Under the pieces are notes generated by a model. The model searched no databases and was not told the origin of the DNA. It saw nothing but the letters and a program-made list of their open reading frames with translations. A DNA stretch of 64,000 nucleotides. Source: Arthrobacter sp. GMC3 (GTDB lineage: Bacteria; Actinomycetota; Actinomycetes; Actinomycetales; Micrococcaceae). Within the stretch, counting starts at the first letter, position 1; every line of letters begins with the position of its first letter. Of this stretch, positions 17,406 through 25,307 are shown piece by piece. The DNA lies in contig NZ_PJIO01000002.1 of assembly GCF_002929305.1 (NCBI RefSeq), positions 434,001-498,000 of the forward strand. The letters run 5' to 3'. The position numbers and the translations under genes are program-made.

Positions 17406-18083
17406 TTAGGCGAAGACTGCCGTCAGCAGCGGCGGGCCGCGGCGGGTATCCGGGCGAATATTGCGCCACGGCAGGCGCGGTAGCGGAAGCGGTTGCACGG
17501 CCGGGCGGGCCTGTTGAGCAGGCTGAATGAGTACGGTTGCGGGGCTTCGGTAGAGCGGCTTGAGCCAGCTGGCCAAGGTCCACAACGCGTTTTCGCCATG
17601 GGCCAGCAGCAAAGCGGTGGCCAGCGTCGCAGCCATATGGGCGGCCAGCATCCAGACGGACATCGGGGATCCCATTGCCACGCCGCCGTGATGCATCAAG
17701 TCCATCCCGGACAGTGCTGGCGCGGTGGCCGGTGCCATCGCCACCGACTGCAAAACGGCGGCCGCTTGCGCCTGCGCGGACTGGGAGTGGTCGTGCATCC
17801 CGGCCGGCATGGACACGGACGGCAGCGTCACGGACAGTGTGGCGAATGCCTGGTGCAGCACCAGCTGACTCGTGGCCAGCAGGGCAAGCATCGCAGGTAG
17901 GCCCAAGCGGAACTTGGTGGCCACGGTGGAACACAGCATATGCAAGGCCATGAGTGCCGCCATGATCAACGGTGAGGGCAGAACCCCTCCGGCAATGACG
18001 TGGGCGGCGGCTGCCAAGCCAAGAATCGTGGCACCCACCAGGGTGGTTCGGAGCAGACGGAAGGGCGCAGGCGCGTAGCGCAT
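17406..18083 (-). CDS. His/Met-rich multi-pass membrane protein
   Basis: This 225-residue protein has about four or five hydrophobic segments. The loop at about residues 90-130 is unusually rich in Met and His (SMPAGMHDHSQ, SGMDLMHHGGVAMGS). The tail is proline and arginine rich. GGAGGGA lies six bases upstream of the ATG. It precedes the YcnI gene in the same direction, so the two probably form an operon. A metal-related, perhaps copper-binding, role is suggested by composition and context; I know no characterised family for it. Confidence 0.7.
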   Translation of the reverse strand: MRYAPAPFRLLRTTLVGATILGLAAAAHVIAGGVLPSPLIMAALMALHMLCSTVATKFRLGLPAMLALLATSQLVLHQAFATLSVTLPSVSMPAGMHDHSQSAQAQAAAVLQSVAMAPATAPALSGMDLMHHGGVAMGSPMSVWMLAAHMAATLATALLLAHGENALWTLASWLKPLYRSPATVLIQPAQQARPAVQPLPLPRLPWRNIRPDTRRGPPLLTAVFA

Positions 18084-18111
18084 GGTGCTCCCTCCGGTTA
18101 GGCCGACCGTC

Positions 18112-19662
18112 CTAGCCTATCGAGGAAATTGCCTGACTTTGAACTTGGCTCTGTGTGGACGCCGACGGCTTGGGCGCCGGCGTGGCCGTTCCCGGTGACA
18201 GGCGCAGCGTGAACGTTGTTTTTCCGGGCTTGCTGGTGACGCTGACACTGCCCTGGTGAGCGGCCATGATGGCTTGGACAATGCTCAGTCCCAATCCGGT
18301 GCTGCCGTGGGTGCCTGTACGGGCCTTGTCCGCCCGGGAGAACCTGTCAAAGATGACATCCTTGAACGCCGGGTCAATACCTGGCCCATCGTCGCTGACC
18401 TGTACCACGGCGGTTCCATCAGCTTCCACGGCCACCTTGGTGTGCACTGTGGTCCCTGCAGGGGTGTGCTTGGCGGCGTTGGAGAGGAGGTTAAGTAGCA
18501 CCTGCTTGATTTGGCCGTCGTCGCACAAAACATTGACGGGTGCGTCGGGTACCTCAACGTTCCAGTGGTGGTCGGGGGCGCTGACGCGAACGTCGCTGAC
18601 GGCGTCCATTGCCAGGGGCGAGAGGTCAATCATGTGCAGGTTCAGCGGCTGGCCCTCGTCGAGACGGGCCAGCATGAGCAGATCCTCCACCAGCCGGCTC
18701 ATGCGCAACGATTGGGCTGTGACCCGTCCCAGGGAGGTCTTGCCGTCGGGGCTCAGCGGCTCGGTCATTTGCAAGAGTTCCGTGTAGCCGCGAATGGCTG
18801 TCAACGGTGTACGCAGTTCGTGGCTGGCATCGGCCACGAAGCGCCGCACCTTGGTCTCGCTGCGTTGGCGTGCCTGCAAGGCGTGGGAGACGTTATCGAG
18901 CATGGCGTTAAAGGCGTTGCCTACATTGCCAACCTCCGTCCCGGAATGGGCGGCGCTGTCCGGAACCCGCACGCTCAAGGCGACTTCTCCGGCGTCGAGC
19001 GGCAAATGGGCCACCTTGGTTGCCACCTCTGAAAGTTGCTCCAGGGGGCGCATGCTGCGGCGAATGATGAAGGTGCCGGCCAGGCCCAGCATAGCCAGCC
19101 CGGCGAGTGAGACGAGGGCCATGGACAGGACCAGCCTGGCGAGGGTTTGCTGTGTGGCGGCGAGCGGCAGGCCGGTGATCAGGACGTCGCCAGTGGGCAG
19201 CCCCGTGGCCTGCAAGCGGTAGCTGCCGATCGAGAGGTTCCTGTCGGTCAAGGCGCTGGTGGTCGGCAGTTCGGCCAGAACTAGGGCGTCGGCGTTGGTC
19301 AGTTCCTGCCGGGAGCCTGAGGGGGCAAGGATTCCGGCGTAATGGACGACGCCGTTGCTCAGGACTGCGCTGAGCTGGCCGGCGCTGGTGGCCCTGGCGT
19401 TGAGCGGGTCACGGGGTGAGCCGGCCGTGCCACCGTTGGGGCCGGCGAAGAATTGGCTGGTGCGTAGTGTTGCCGCGTTGACGGCTGAGTCCAGCTGGCT
19501 GTTGAGGGTGACACTGGTGGTCGTGTAGCTGACCAGGCCCACGAGGGCGCAGATGACGGTGAGTAGTGCCAGCATCAGGGCTACCAGGCGGGTGCGCAGG
19601 TGCCAGGTGCCGGGGTGCAGGAGGCGGGATCCGGCGTGTGTGAGGCTGTCTTTTACTCGCAT
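18112..19662 (-). CDS. HAMP-domain sensor histidine kinase
   Basis: The 516-residue protein has an N-terminal membrane helix (about 26-48), an extracytoplasmic sensor of about 120 residues, a second helix (about 180-203), a HAMP domain, a dimerisation/phosphoacceptor domain with SHELRTPLTAIRGY (His about residue 289), and a HATPase domain (N box NLLSNAAKHT, G1 DDGPGID, G2 STGLGLSI). It phosphorylates the response regulator encoded just upstream, whose stop it overlaps by 10 bases. The sensor region gives no clue to the signal. Confidence 0.93.
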   Translation of the reverse strand: MRVKDSLTHAGSRLLHPGTWHLRTRLVALMLALLTVICALVGLVSYTTTSVTLNSQLDSAVNAATLRTSQFFAGPNGGTAGSPRDPLNARATSAGQLSAVLSNGVVHYAGILAPSGSRQELTNADALVLAELPTTSALTDRNLSIGSYRLQATGLPTGDVLITGLPLAATQQTLARLVLSMALVSLAGLAMLGLAGTFIIRRSMRPLEQLSEVATKVAHLPLDAGEVALSVRVPDSAAHSGTEVGNVGNAFNAMLDNVSHALQARQRSETKVRRFVADASHELRTPLTAIRGYTELLQMTEPLSPDGKTSLGRVTAQSLRMSRLVEDLLMLARLDEGQPLNLHMIDLSPLAMDAVSDVRVSAPDHHWNVEVPDAPVNVLCDDGQIKQVLLNLLSNAAKHTPAGTTVHTKVAVEADGTAVVQVSDDGPGIDPAFKDVIFDRFSRADKARTGTHGSTGLGLSIVQAIMAAHQGSVSVTSKPGKTTFTLRLSPGTATPAPKPSASTQSQVQSQAISSIG

Positions 19663-20390
19663 GGTTTGATGACGTATCCGGCGCCGCGGACGGTGTGGAT
19701 CATGGGTTCGCGGTCGGCGTCGATCTTTTTGCGCAGGTAGGAGATGTACAGTTCCACGATGTTGCTTTGGCCGCCGAAGTCGTAGTCCCAGACGCGGTCG
19801 AGGATGCGGGTTTTACTCAAGACGTGGCGCGGGTTTTCCATCAGGAACTGCAGGAGCTCAAATTCGGTGCTGGTCAAGGTGATCTCGGCGCCTGCCCGTG
19901 AGACTTGGCGGGTGTCCCGGTCCAGGGTGAGGTCCCCGACCTTCAGTTCGGCCGAATTGGGGGCGGTGACGCCGGCGCGCTGGACGATTCTTTGCAGGCG
20001 CAGCAGCACCTCTTCCATGCTGAACGGCTTGGTCACGTAGTCGTCGCCGCCGGCATGCAGGCCGGTGAGTCTGTCCGCCACAGCGTCCTTTGCCGTCAAG
20101 AAAAGCGCCGGGATGTCCGGGTAGATGGTGCGCATCCGGCCCAGAAGCTCCACGCCGTCCATGCCCGGCATCATGACATCCAGGACCAGCACGTCGGGGC
20201 GGAAGGAGCGGGCGATCTTGAGTGCACTTTGGCCGTCGTAGGCGACGGCGATCTCCCAGCCAGTCAACTCCAACCCCATCCGCATTAGGTCTGCCAGCGA
20301 CGGTTCATCATCGACCACGAGGGCGCGGATGGGCTCGCCGCCTGGGCGGGTGAGCTTCGTGAGGCCGGATGCGGGAAGTGAATGGGACAT
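19653..20390 (-). CDS. OmpR/PhoB family response regulator
   Basis: The 245-residue protein has a receiver domain (acidic pocket DDEP, phosphoacceptor in VLDVMMPGMDG, conserved Lys in VTKPFS) and a C-terminal winged helix (about 145-240; LTSTEFELLQFLMENP and RGAGYVIKP). It is the first gene of a two-gene operon with the kinase. Two TCCTGAG direct repeats 21 bases apart lie in its upstream region and could be an autoregulatory site. Confidence 0.94.
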   Translation of the reverse strand: MSHSLPASGLTKLTRPGGEPIRALVVDDEPSLADLMRMGLELTGWEIAVAYDGQSALKIARSFRPDVLVLDVMMPGMDGVELLGRMRTIYPDIPALFLTAKDAVADRLTGLHAGGDDYVTKPFSMEEVLLRLQRIVQRAGVTAPNSAELKVGDLTLDRDTRQVSRAGAEITLTSTEFELLQFLMENPRHVLSKTRILDRVWDYDFGGQSNIVELYISYLRKKIDADREPMIHTVRGAGYVIKPCE

Positions 20391-20411
20391 GAGTCCATTC
20401 TCTGACGCTTG

Positions 20412-20439
20412 TCCTGAGAGTTACTGGATGGTTCCTGAG
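20412..20439. promoter_or_regulatory. Candidate response-regulator box (direct repeats)
   Basis: TCCTGAG occurs at 20412-20418 and again at 20433-20439, a 21-base period (two helical turns), directly upstream of the OmpR-type regulator gene. OmpR-family dimers usually bind direct repeats, so this is a plausible autoregulatory site. No binding data support it. Confidence 0.4.
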
Positions 20440-20539
20440 TGTTGTCTGTGTCTTATGCTATTCGTGTGCGGATCCAATAAATCCGTTCATTTCATCACGC
20501 ACAAAAATATTGGGGAACATCTTGTTGGATACAAAAGTT

Positions 20540-21355
20540 ATGAAACCACGCGCGGCTAAATGGCGGCCGACAAAGTCGTTTTGGATCACGGTGGCGGTTT
20601 GGGTTTTGCTGCTAGTCATCTTCGCCATCATGGGCGGGCTGGGGGCTTGGATTGTCCTCTTTGCTTTGTTTGCCATCTTGACCGCTCTTTATACGGTGGT
20701 ATCCGGACGCCGGTCGTGGCTCGGGCTGCCTGGCCGCAAGGCGGGCGGAATGGCCGTGGGGGCCGGAGTTGCCGTCCTGGTGCTTGGATCGGTTGTTACG
20801 GCCACAACAATGCCGGCCACCGAACCGGTGTCGCAGGTGGTTCCGACCGCGACGACGTCGGCCTCGCCCAGCCCATCGGCCAAGAGCGTGCTGTTCACCA
20901 AGTGCACCACGGCGGCGGAGTCCAAAAAGGAATCTGGTACCGCACTGACCTGTACGGTCGGCGATGACGGCACACTGGTCTGGATGACAGAAACCCGTTC
21001 CAAGGAACTTCTTGCGGAGCGCGCCGCTGTCACGGCAAAGGCGGAAGCTGCCAAAGCAGCGGCCAAGAAGATTGAGGACGACAAAGCCGCCGCTGTTGCA
21101 GCAGAGGCGGCCAAGGTTGCTGCGGATAAGGCGGCGGCTGACCAAGCCGCGGCTGACGAGGCTGCCCGGGTGGCGGCGCAGCAGGCCGCGAAGCCACAGC
21201 CTGCCCCGGTTCAGCAGGCACCCGCAGCCCCTGACGCCTACTACAAGAACTGCGCGGCCGCGAAGGCTGCTGGCGCTGCGCCCCTGTATGTGGGCCAGTC
21301 CGGATATCGTCTTGCGCTCGATGGTGACAAAGACGGCATCGCCTGCGAGAAGTAG
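20540..21355 (+). CDS. Membrane protein with Excalibur calcium-binding domain
   Basis: The product (about 271 residues) has two or three N-terminal membrane segments (about 15-70), a Thr/Ser/Pro-rich stretch, a region with a cysteine pair (TKCTTAAESKK, then LTCTVGDDG), a long Ala/Lys-rich helical segment (about 150-215, likely coiled coil), a Pro/Gln linker and a C-terminal Excalibur domain (YYKNCAAAKAAGAAP, ending DGDKDGIACEK). Excalibur domains carry an EF-hand-like DxDxDG loop and occur on secreted proteins. TTG codons at 20510 and 20522 are possible alternative starts; GGGGAA lies near them. Confidence 0.8.
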   Translation: MKPRAAKWRPTKSFWITVAVWVLLLVIFAIMGGLGAWIVLFALFAILTALYTVVSGRRSWLGLPGRKAGGMAVGAGVAVLVLGSVVTATTMPATEPVSQVVPTATTSASPSPSAKSVLFTKCTTAAESKKESGTALTCTVGDDGTLVWMTETRSKELLAERAAVTAKAEAAKAAAKKIEDDKAAAVAAEAAKVAADKAAADQAAADEAARVAAQQAAKPQPAPVQQAPAAPDAYYKNCAAAKAAGAAPLYVGQSGYRLALDGDKDGIACEK

Positions 21356-21426
21356 GCGCCCGAGTTTCAAGGTAGGTCTCTTGTCGAGGTAGTTGGCCGG
21401 GGATTTATCGCTGAAAGGTTAAAGTC

Positions 21427-21473
21427 GGAAGGCGTCCACATCGCTGTAAATTCTTGCGATGTGGACGCCTTCC
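21427..21473. terminator. Stem-loop after tRNA-Ser / Excalibur gene
   Basis: Perfect 18-base arms (21427-21444 and 21456-21473) flank an 11-base AT-rich loop between the rightward Excalibur gene and the leftward tRNA-Ser. It can terminate both; the T content after the stem is modest on each strand. Confidence 0.75.
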
Positions 21474-21477
21474 TTAT

Positions 21478-21567
21478 TGGCGGTGACGGTGGGATTTGAA
21501 CCCACGTCAGGCTCTCACCTGAACAACATTTCGAGTGTTGCACCTTCGGCCGCTCGGACACGTCACC
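21478..21567 (-). tRNA. tRNA-Ser(CGA)
   Basis: On the minus strand the 7-bp acceptor stem pairs GGTGACG with CGTCACC. The anticodon arm is CAACA-CTCGAAA-TGTTG, giving anticodon CGA (codon UCG). A long variable arm typical of serine tRNAs follows, then the T arm GTGGGTTCAAATCCCAC. The discriminator base is G and CCA is encoded. Confidence 0.96.
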
Positions 21568-21659
21568 AACGCGTCAACAATACCGGCTAAGAGCGCTACA
21601 GCAAAAATGAGGGTTTCCAGCCGGCTCTAAATGTCTGCCCGATGGTGCAGGATAAGCAC

Positions 21660-22841
21660 ATGGATACAGCAACACAGCGCGCCTGGAGCTGGCACAGACA
21701 AGGCCTGGATGGATCTTTGGCGGGCAGCACCAGCGCCGAAATCTTCGGCAAAGCGGGATGGGCCCGATCCGTGGGCGGGGCCAATCCCTACCTGACACTT
21801 TTCTCCCGCGCCGGGATCCGCAGGGAGGCTGCCGACGCCGACGTTGCCGCAGTGCGCATCCATGAACTTCCGACGGCGCGCGGCTGCACCTACGTCCTGG
21901 GCGCCGACCACTTCGCTTGGGGTCTGACCCTGGGCCGGGGCGCCGCGGAGTCCACGGTGAAGATCCTGGATAAGTTGGGTGTGCCCCGCCAAGAAGTCGA
22001 CCAGCTAGAGGCGAAAACCCTGCAACTGCTCCAGAGTGCTGCCAAAACCGGAACCGGCGCCCTGGACCCCAAACAGCTCAAAGACCAACTTGGCGACGCC
22101 GTGCGAAGCCTCGGCGAGGAAGGCAAAAAGAAGGGTGCCTCCACCACGTTGCCCACCGTGCTCGGGCTGCTCCAGGCAGACGGGCGCATAAGGCGCGTGC
22201 CCATTAACGGCAGGCTGGATCAGCAACGCTATGCCTATACGGCGTGGGGTCTGGGAACGTCAGCAGAATCGGACGAACACGCTCGGGCAACGCTCATGGA
22301 ACGGTATCTGGGCTGGACCGGTGGGGCCACTCTCAAACAAACCCAATGGTTCACCGCCTTTACCGTGGCGCAGACCAAGGCTGCGCTTACAGCAACCGGT
22401 GCCGTGGAAGTGGATGGGCTATGGCTTTTGCCCGCGGATGTGGATGCCCGGGAGAACTACACGGCGCCGCGAGAGGAACAAATCCAGCTGCTCGCCGGGA
22501 CGGACGCGCTCTTCCTGCTCCGGCGCAACGCCGCAGACCACTTTGCCGAAGAAGACCAGGACCGCCAGTTACTCACCCAGAGGCTTGCGCTCCAGGCAGA
22601 CCTTCCCGACCATCCCATCCTTGACCGTGGCCGCATCATTGGCCTGTGGCAGTACGATCCCGCCAACGAGCGGATCGCCCACTGGCTCTTCAACGGCCCC
22701 ACCAAGGCGGTGACACACCGAATCAAGGAGGTCGAAGAATTCATTCGAGAAGACCTGGGTGACTTCCGCAGCTTCAGCCTGGACTCGCCGTCGAGCAGGC
22801 AAAAACGCATCGACGCCATCGACGAAGCCGGGGCCTCCTGA
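21660..22841 (+). CDS. AlkZ/YcaQ-like winged-helix DNA glycosylase family protein
   Basis: The 393-residue product resembles the winged-helix (HTH_42, DUF1006) family that includes AlkZ and YcaQ, glycosylases that unhook crosslinks or alkylated bases. Visible features are the N-terminal segment RAWSWHRQGLDG, tandem winged-helix blocks (TTLPTVLGLLQADGRIRRV) and a C-terminal beta segment ending HPILDRGRIIGLWQYD. ATG at 21660 is preferred over a start six codons upstream. AlkZ-type catalytic glutamines cannot be assigned confidently here, so activity is uncertain. It stands between tRNA-Ser and a convergent small gene. Confidence 0.75.
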   Translation: MDTATQRAWSWHRQGLDGSLAGSTSAEIFGKAGWARSVGGANPYLTLFSRAGIRREAADADVAAVRIHELPTARGCTYVLGADHFAWGLTLGRGAAESTVKILDKLGVPRQEVDQLEAKTLQLLQSAAKTGTGALDPKQLKDQLGDAVRSLGEEGKKKGASTTLPTVLGLLQADGRIRRVPINGRLDQQRYAYTAWGLGTSAESDEHARATLMERYLGWTGGATLKQTQWFTAFTVAQTKAALTATGAVEVDGLWLLPADVDARENYTAPREEQIQLLAGTDALFLLRRNAADHFAEEDQDRQLLTQRLALQADLPDHPILDRGRIIGLWQYDPANERIAHWLFNGPTKAVTHRIKEVEEFIREDLGDFRSFSLDSPSSRQKRIDAIDEAGAS

Positions 22842-22852
22842 CCGACAGGGCG

Positions 22853-23296
22853 CTACTGTCCGGAGTCGCGCCACACGATCTGTTCGCCCAGCGAAACGCT
22901 CATCTCCCCAACCTGGGGGGCGTCCCCGGCCAGCATGTACGGCTGCACAATGCTCAGCGAGACCCCTTCGGCATGCTCGGCCGCCAGGTGGATGGCATCG
23001 GTGCCCTGATTCCTCAGCGAGACGTTTGAAACCACAATGGAGGCCCTGAGCTCCTCCCGGCGCTCGGACAGGCCGTGGTAGCAATCGGCGATAACATCCG
23101 TGGATTCCGGATTCTCCTCCTGGCGGGGTTGGGCCATGATGAAAACCGGCTTGCCATCGGTGCCAATGCCCGCGGCAAACGGCAGGAACTCGCCGTACTT
23201 GGCCAGGCACTGGTGGGCAAAAGGCAACGCCAAGTTCAGCAGTTCCTCCAAGTCATCTTGTGCCGCCTCGGTCACGGAATCACGCCATGAAGTCAT
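22853..23296 (-). CDS. Small soluble protein, family shared with 62155-62634
   Basis: This 147-residue acidic protein has no known motif. It is a distant paralogue of the 159-residue protein at 62155-62634: both have a helical N-terminus, then [G]-x-FLP-[FV]-A, an I-AD-x-Y-x-x-L segment, a strand (SIVVSNVSLRNQGTDAIHLA here; AAVVCDIHLPDDATDAIHIM there) and H-x-x-GVS-[LV]-S-x-V[QR]PY. The shared DAIH-x-[AM]AEH-x-x-GVS core is the best signature. Function is unknown. It is convergent with the AlkZ-like gene and lies ahead of tadA on the opposite side. Confidence 0.7.
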   Translation of the reverse strand: MTSWRDSVTEAAQDDLEELLNLALPFAHQCLAKYGEFLPFAAGIGTDGKPVFIMAQPRQEENPESTDVIADCYHGLSERREELRASIVVSNVSLRNQGTDAIHLAAEHAEGVSLSIVQPYMLAGDAPQVGEMSVSLGEQIVWRDSGQ

Positions 23297-23383
23297 TGAT
23301 CATCCTCGCAAAATATAGTCGTCCGCCCAGATTTCGGGCTCGGGAGCCGACTCTACCAAGCGGCCACGCCAAGCGCAGACGGA

Positions 23384-23878
23384 CTATCTGTGCCCGCTGA
23401 AAAAGTCCTTCAACAGTGCGGCGCATTCGTCCTCACGGACCCCGGGGAAAACCTCCACCCAATGGTTGAGTCGGCGCTCACGCAGCACATCAAACACCGA
23501 TCCTGCGGCCCCGGCCTTCTCATCCCAGGCCCCAAAGACGACGCGGGGCACCCGGGCCAGAACGATGGCCCCTGCGCACATGGTGCACGGTTCAAGCGTG
23601 ACAACCAGCGTGCAACCTTCCAGTCGCCAGGTGCCCAGTTTTTTGGCCGCCTCACGGATGGCCACGACCTCGGCATGCGCCGTCGGATCGCCATGGGCTT
23701 CACGCTCGTTGCGCCCTAAACCGAGTATCCCGCCGTCGGGCCCCAGGACCACGGCACCGATGGGAACATCGGAAGTATCGAGGGCGCGCAGGGCTTCTGA
23801 GAGGGCCAAGCCCATCCACTGGGCGTGTAAAGCCGTGGTGGTGGTCTCGATTGGGCGCGAATTCGGTGTGGAGGGCAC
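23384..23878 (-). CDS. tadA: tRNA-specific adenosine-34 deaminase
   Basis: The 164-residue zinc deaminase converts A34 to inosine in tRNA-Arg(ACG), a tRNA that is itself encoded at 59468-59540. The zinc site HAEVVAIREA (His ligand and catalytic Glu) and EPCTMCAGAI (two Cys ligands) is complete. The start is taken as GTG at 23878; it is divergent from upp with only 22 bases between the two start codons, so the two promoters must overlap coding sequence or give very short leaders. Confidence 0.92.
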   Translation of the reverse strand: MPSTPNSRPIETTTTALHAQWMGLALSEALRALDTSDVPIGAVVLGPDGGILGLGRNEREAHGDPTAHAEVVAIREAAKKLGTWRLEGCTLVVTLEPCTMCAGAIVLARVPRVVFGAWDEKAGAAGSVFDVLRERRLNHWVEVFPGVREDECAALLKDFFSGHR

Positions 23879-23900
23879 GGCTCAATGGTAGCTTTTATCT

Positions 23901-24539
23901 ATGCGCGTACTGGTTGCGGATCATCCGCTGATTGCCCACAAGTTGACCGTTCTGCGGGACAAGAACACTCCGTCCCCCATTTTTCGTCAACTGACTGAAG
24001 AACTTGTCACCTTGTTGGCCTATGAGGCGACCCGTGAAGTCCGGGTTGAACCCGTCAACATCGAGACCCCCGTGACCTCCGCCATCGGCACCGGACTGGT
24101 CAAGCCCACACCGTTGGTGGTCCCCATTCTGCGCGCCGGCCTTGGCATGCTTGAGGGCATGACCCGGCTCCTCCCGACTGCTGAGGTTGGCTTTCTGGGC
24201 ATGGCCCGTAACGAGGAAACCCTCGAGGCCATCACCTACGCCGAACGCCTGCCCGAGGACCTGACCGGCCGCCAGGTCTACGTCCTGGATCCCATGCTGG
24301 CCACCGGTGGCACGTTGATCGAGGCTTTCAAATTCCTCTTTGACCGCGGCGCCGCCGACATCACCTGCATTTGCCTGCTGGCCGCTCCCGAGGGCCTGGC
24401 CAAGCTCGAGGCCGCCCACGGCGACCGCGACAACGTTCACATTGTCCTGGCCTCCATCGATGAAGGACTGGATGAGAACTCCTACATCGTTCCCGGCCTG
24501 GGCGACGCCGGCGATCGCCTGTACGGCGTGGTCGACTAA
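23901..24539 (+). CDS. upp: Uracil phosphoribosyltransferase
   Basis: The 212-residue enzyme salvages uracil to UMP with PRPP. The family signatures are all present: [14 protein letters not shown] near the N-terminus, PILRAGLGM, the PRPP-binding loop [10 protein letters not shown] (about residues 131-140) and the uracil-binding C-terminal segment [12 protein letters not shown]. Length is normal for the family. A strong terminator follows. Confidence 0.97.
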   Translation: MRVLVADHPLIAHKLTVLRDKNTPSPIFRQLTEELVTLLAYEATREVRVEPVNIETPVTSAIGTGLVKPTPLVVPILRAGLGMLEGMTRLLPTAEVGFLGMARNEETLEAITYAERLPEDLTGRQVYVLDPMLATGGTLIEAFKFLFDRGAADITCICLLAAPEGLAKLEAAHGDRDNVHIVLASIDEGLDENSYIVPGLGDAGDRLYGVVD

Positions 24540-24558
24540 CCGCACCAACTTTCTGAAG

Positions 24559-24616
24559 ACGGGGGCAACTCGTGGGCACGGCGTAACTTAGCGCCGCTCC
24601 CACGAGTTGCCCCCGT
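24559..24616 (+). terminator. Rho-independent terminator after upp
   Basis: Perfect 18-base arms (24559-24576 and 24599-24616) are followed by TTTT. A smaller GGCG/CGCC hairpin sits in the loop, which also contains GGCGTAACTT, a string shared with another intergenic hairpin near 27045. Confidence 0.85.
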
Positions 24617-24700
24617 TTTCGTTAACGGCGGGCCTTGCCGACTCGAGTTCTAGGAGACTGGGCCGGTTGCCTGAGCCGAATGGCTTGTGGGCCCCGTCGC

Positions 24701-25204
24701 CTATTTTGGGCTTTCTCGGGCCGCGATGGCGTCGGCGATGTAGTCCTCCATGGTCACCCGCAGGTCACCGAGCAGATGCTCAAACTGTTCCAGCAGCTCC
24801 GGGGGATGCTTGGCCATGGCCGCGGCGATGCGTTCACCGAGGGGCTGGAAGAACTCGTCCGCGATGATCTGAATGTTCGGCGTCGAGTGCAAGGTGACGA
24901 TGCGACGATCGGCGTGCACCCGGCTGCGAACTATATGGCCGGCCAGCTCCAGACGGTTTAGCAGGGTCGAGGTGGCACCCGCGGTAAGTGCGATCCTGTC
25001 ACTTAGCCGCGCGGGAGAGAGGGGTGTGCCGCGTTCCTCGGCTGCCAGGATCTCAATCAGGGCAACCGCATCTGTTGAGTGAAGGCCCTCACTGGCGGCG
25101 AATTCGCGGGCAAGTTCTGTATAGCTGGCGCCGTATGCCCGTAGCGCCTCGTTGAGGCGATCGCGCTGGTGGACGAACTCGTCGGTCGAAGCCGGGTCTT
25201 TCAT
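24701..25204 (-). CDS. MarR family transcriptional regulator
   Basis: This 167-residue winged-helix regulator shows helices around LSPARLSDRIALTAGATSTLLNRLELAGHI (recognition helix and wing entry) and the wing motif RSRVHADRRIVTLH, typical of MarR proteins. It is divergent from a DHA2-type exporter gene, with inverted repeats in the shared 103-base region. The likely role is repression of the exporter, relieved by a small toxic ligand. Confidence 0.9.
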   Translation of the reverse strand: MKDPASTDEFVHQRDRLNEALRAYGASYTELAREFAASEGLHSTDAVALIEILAAEERGTPLSPARLSDRIALTAGATSTLLNRLELAGHIVRSRVHADRRIVTLHSTPNIQIIADEFFQPLGERIAAAMAKHPPELLEQFEHLLGDLRVTMEDYIADAIAARESPK

Positions 25205-25250
25205 GGCAGTCCCTCTCGATCGGCGACCATACTGCGCTCCACTTTATCAA

Positions 25251-25287
25251 ATGGTGAAGTTGTTCTATGATGAAATCATTCCACCAT
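25251..25287. promoter_or_regulatory. Candidate MarR operator and exporter promoter
   Basis: ATGGTG (25251-25256) and CACCAT (25282-25287) are inverted arms around a second perfect repeat ATGAT-GAA-ATCAT (25267-25279). TTGTTC at 25260 and an AT-rich CATAAA at 25285 could be promoter elements for the exporter, so a bound MarR dimer would block RNA polymerase. Confidence 0.5.
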
Positions 25288-25307
25288 AAAACTAGAAGGA
25301 GTGCGTC

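Noticed and set aside
17332..17934. Upstream extension of the YcnI gene to a longer frame
   Set aside because: The extension overlaps the membrane protein gene in another frame and removes the signal peptide from the N-terminus.
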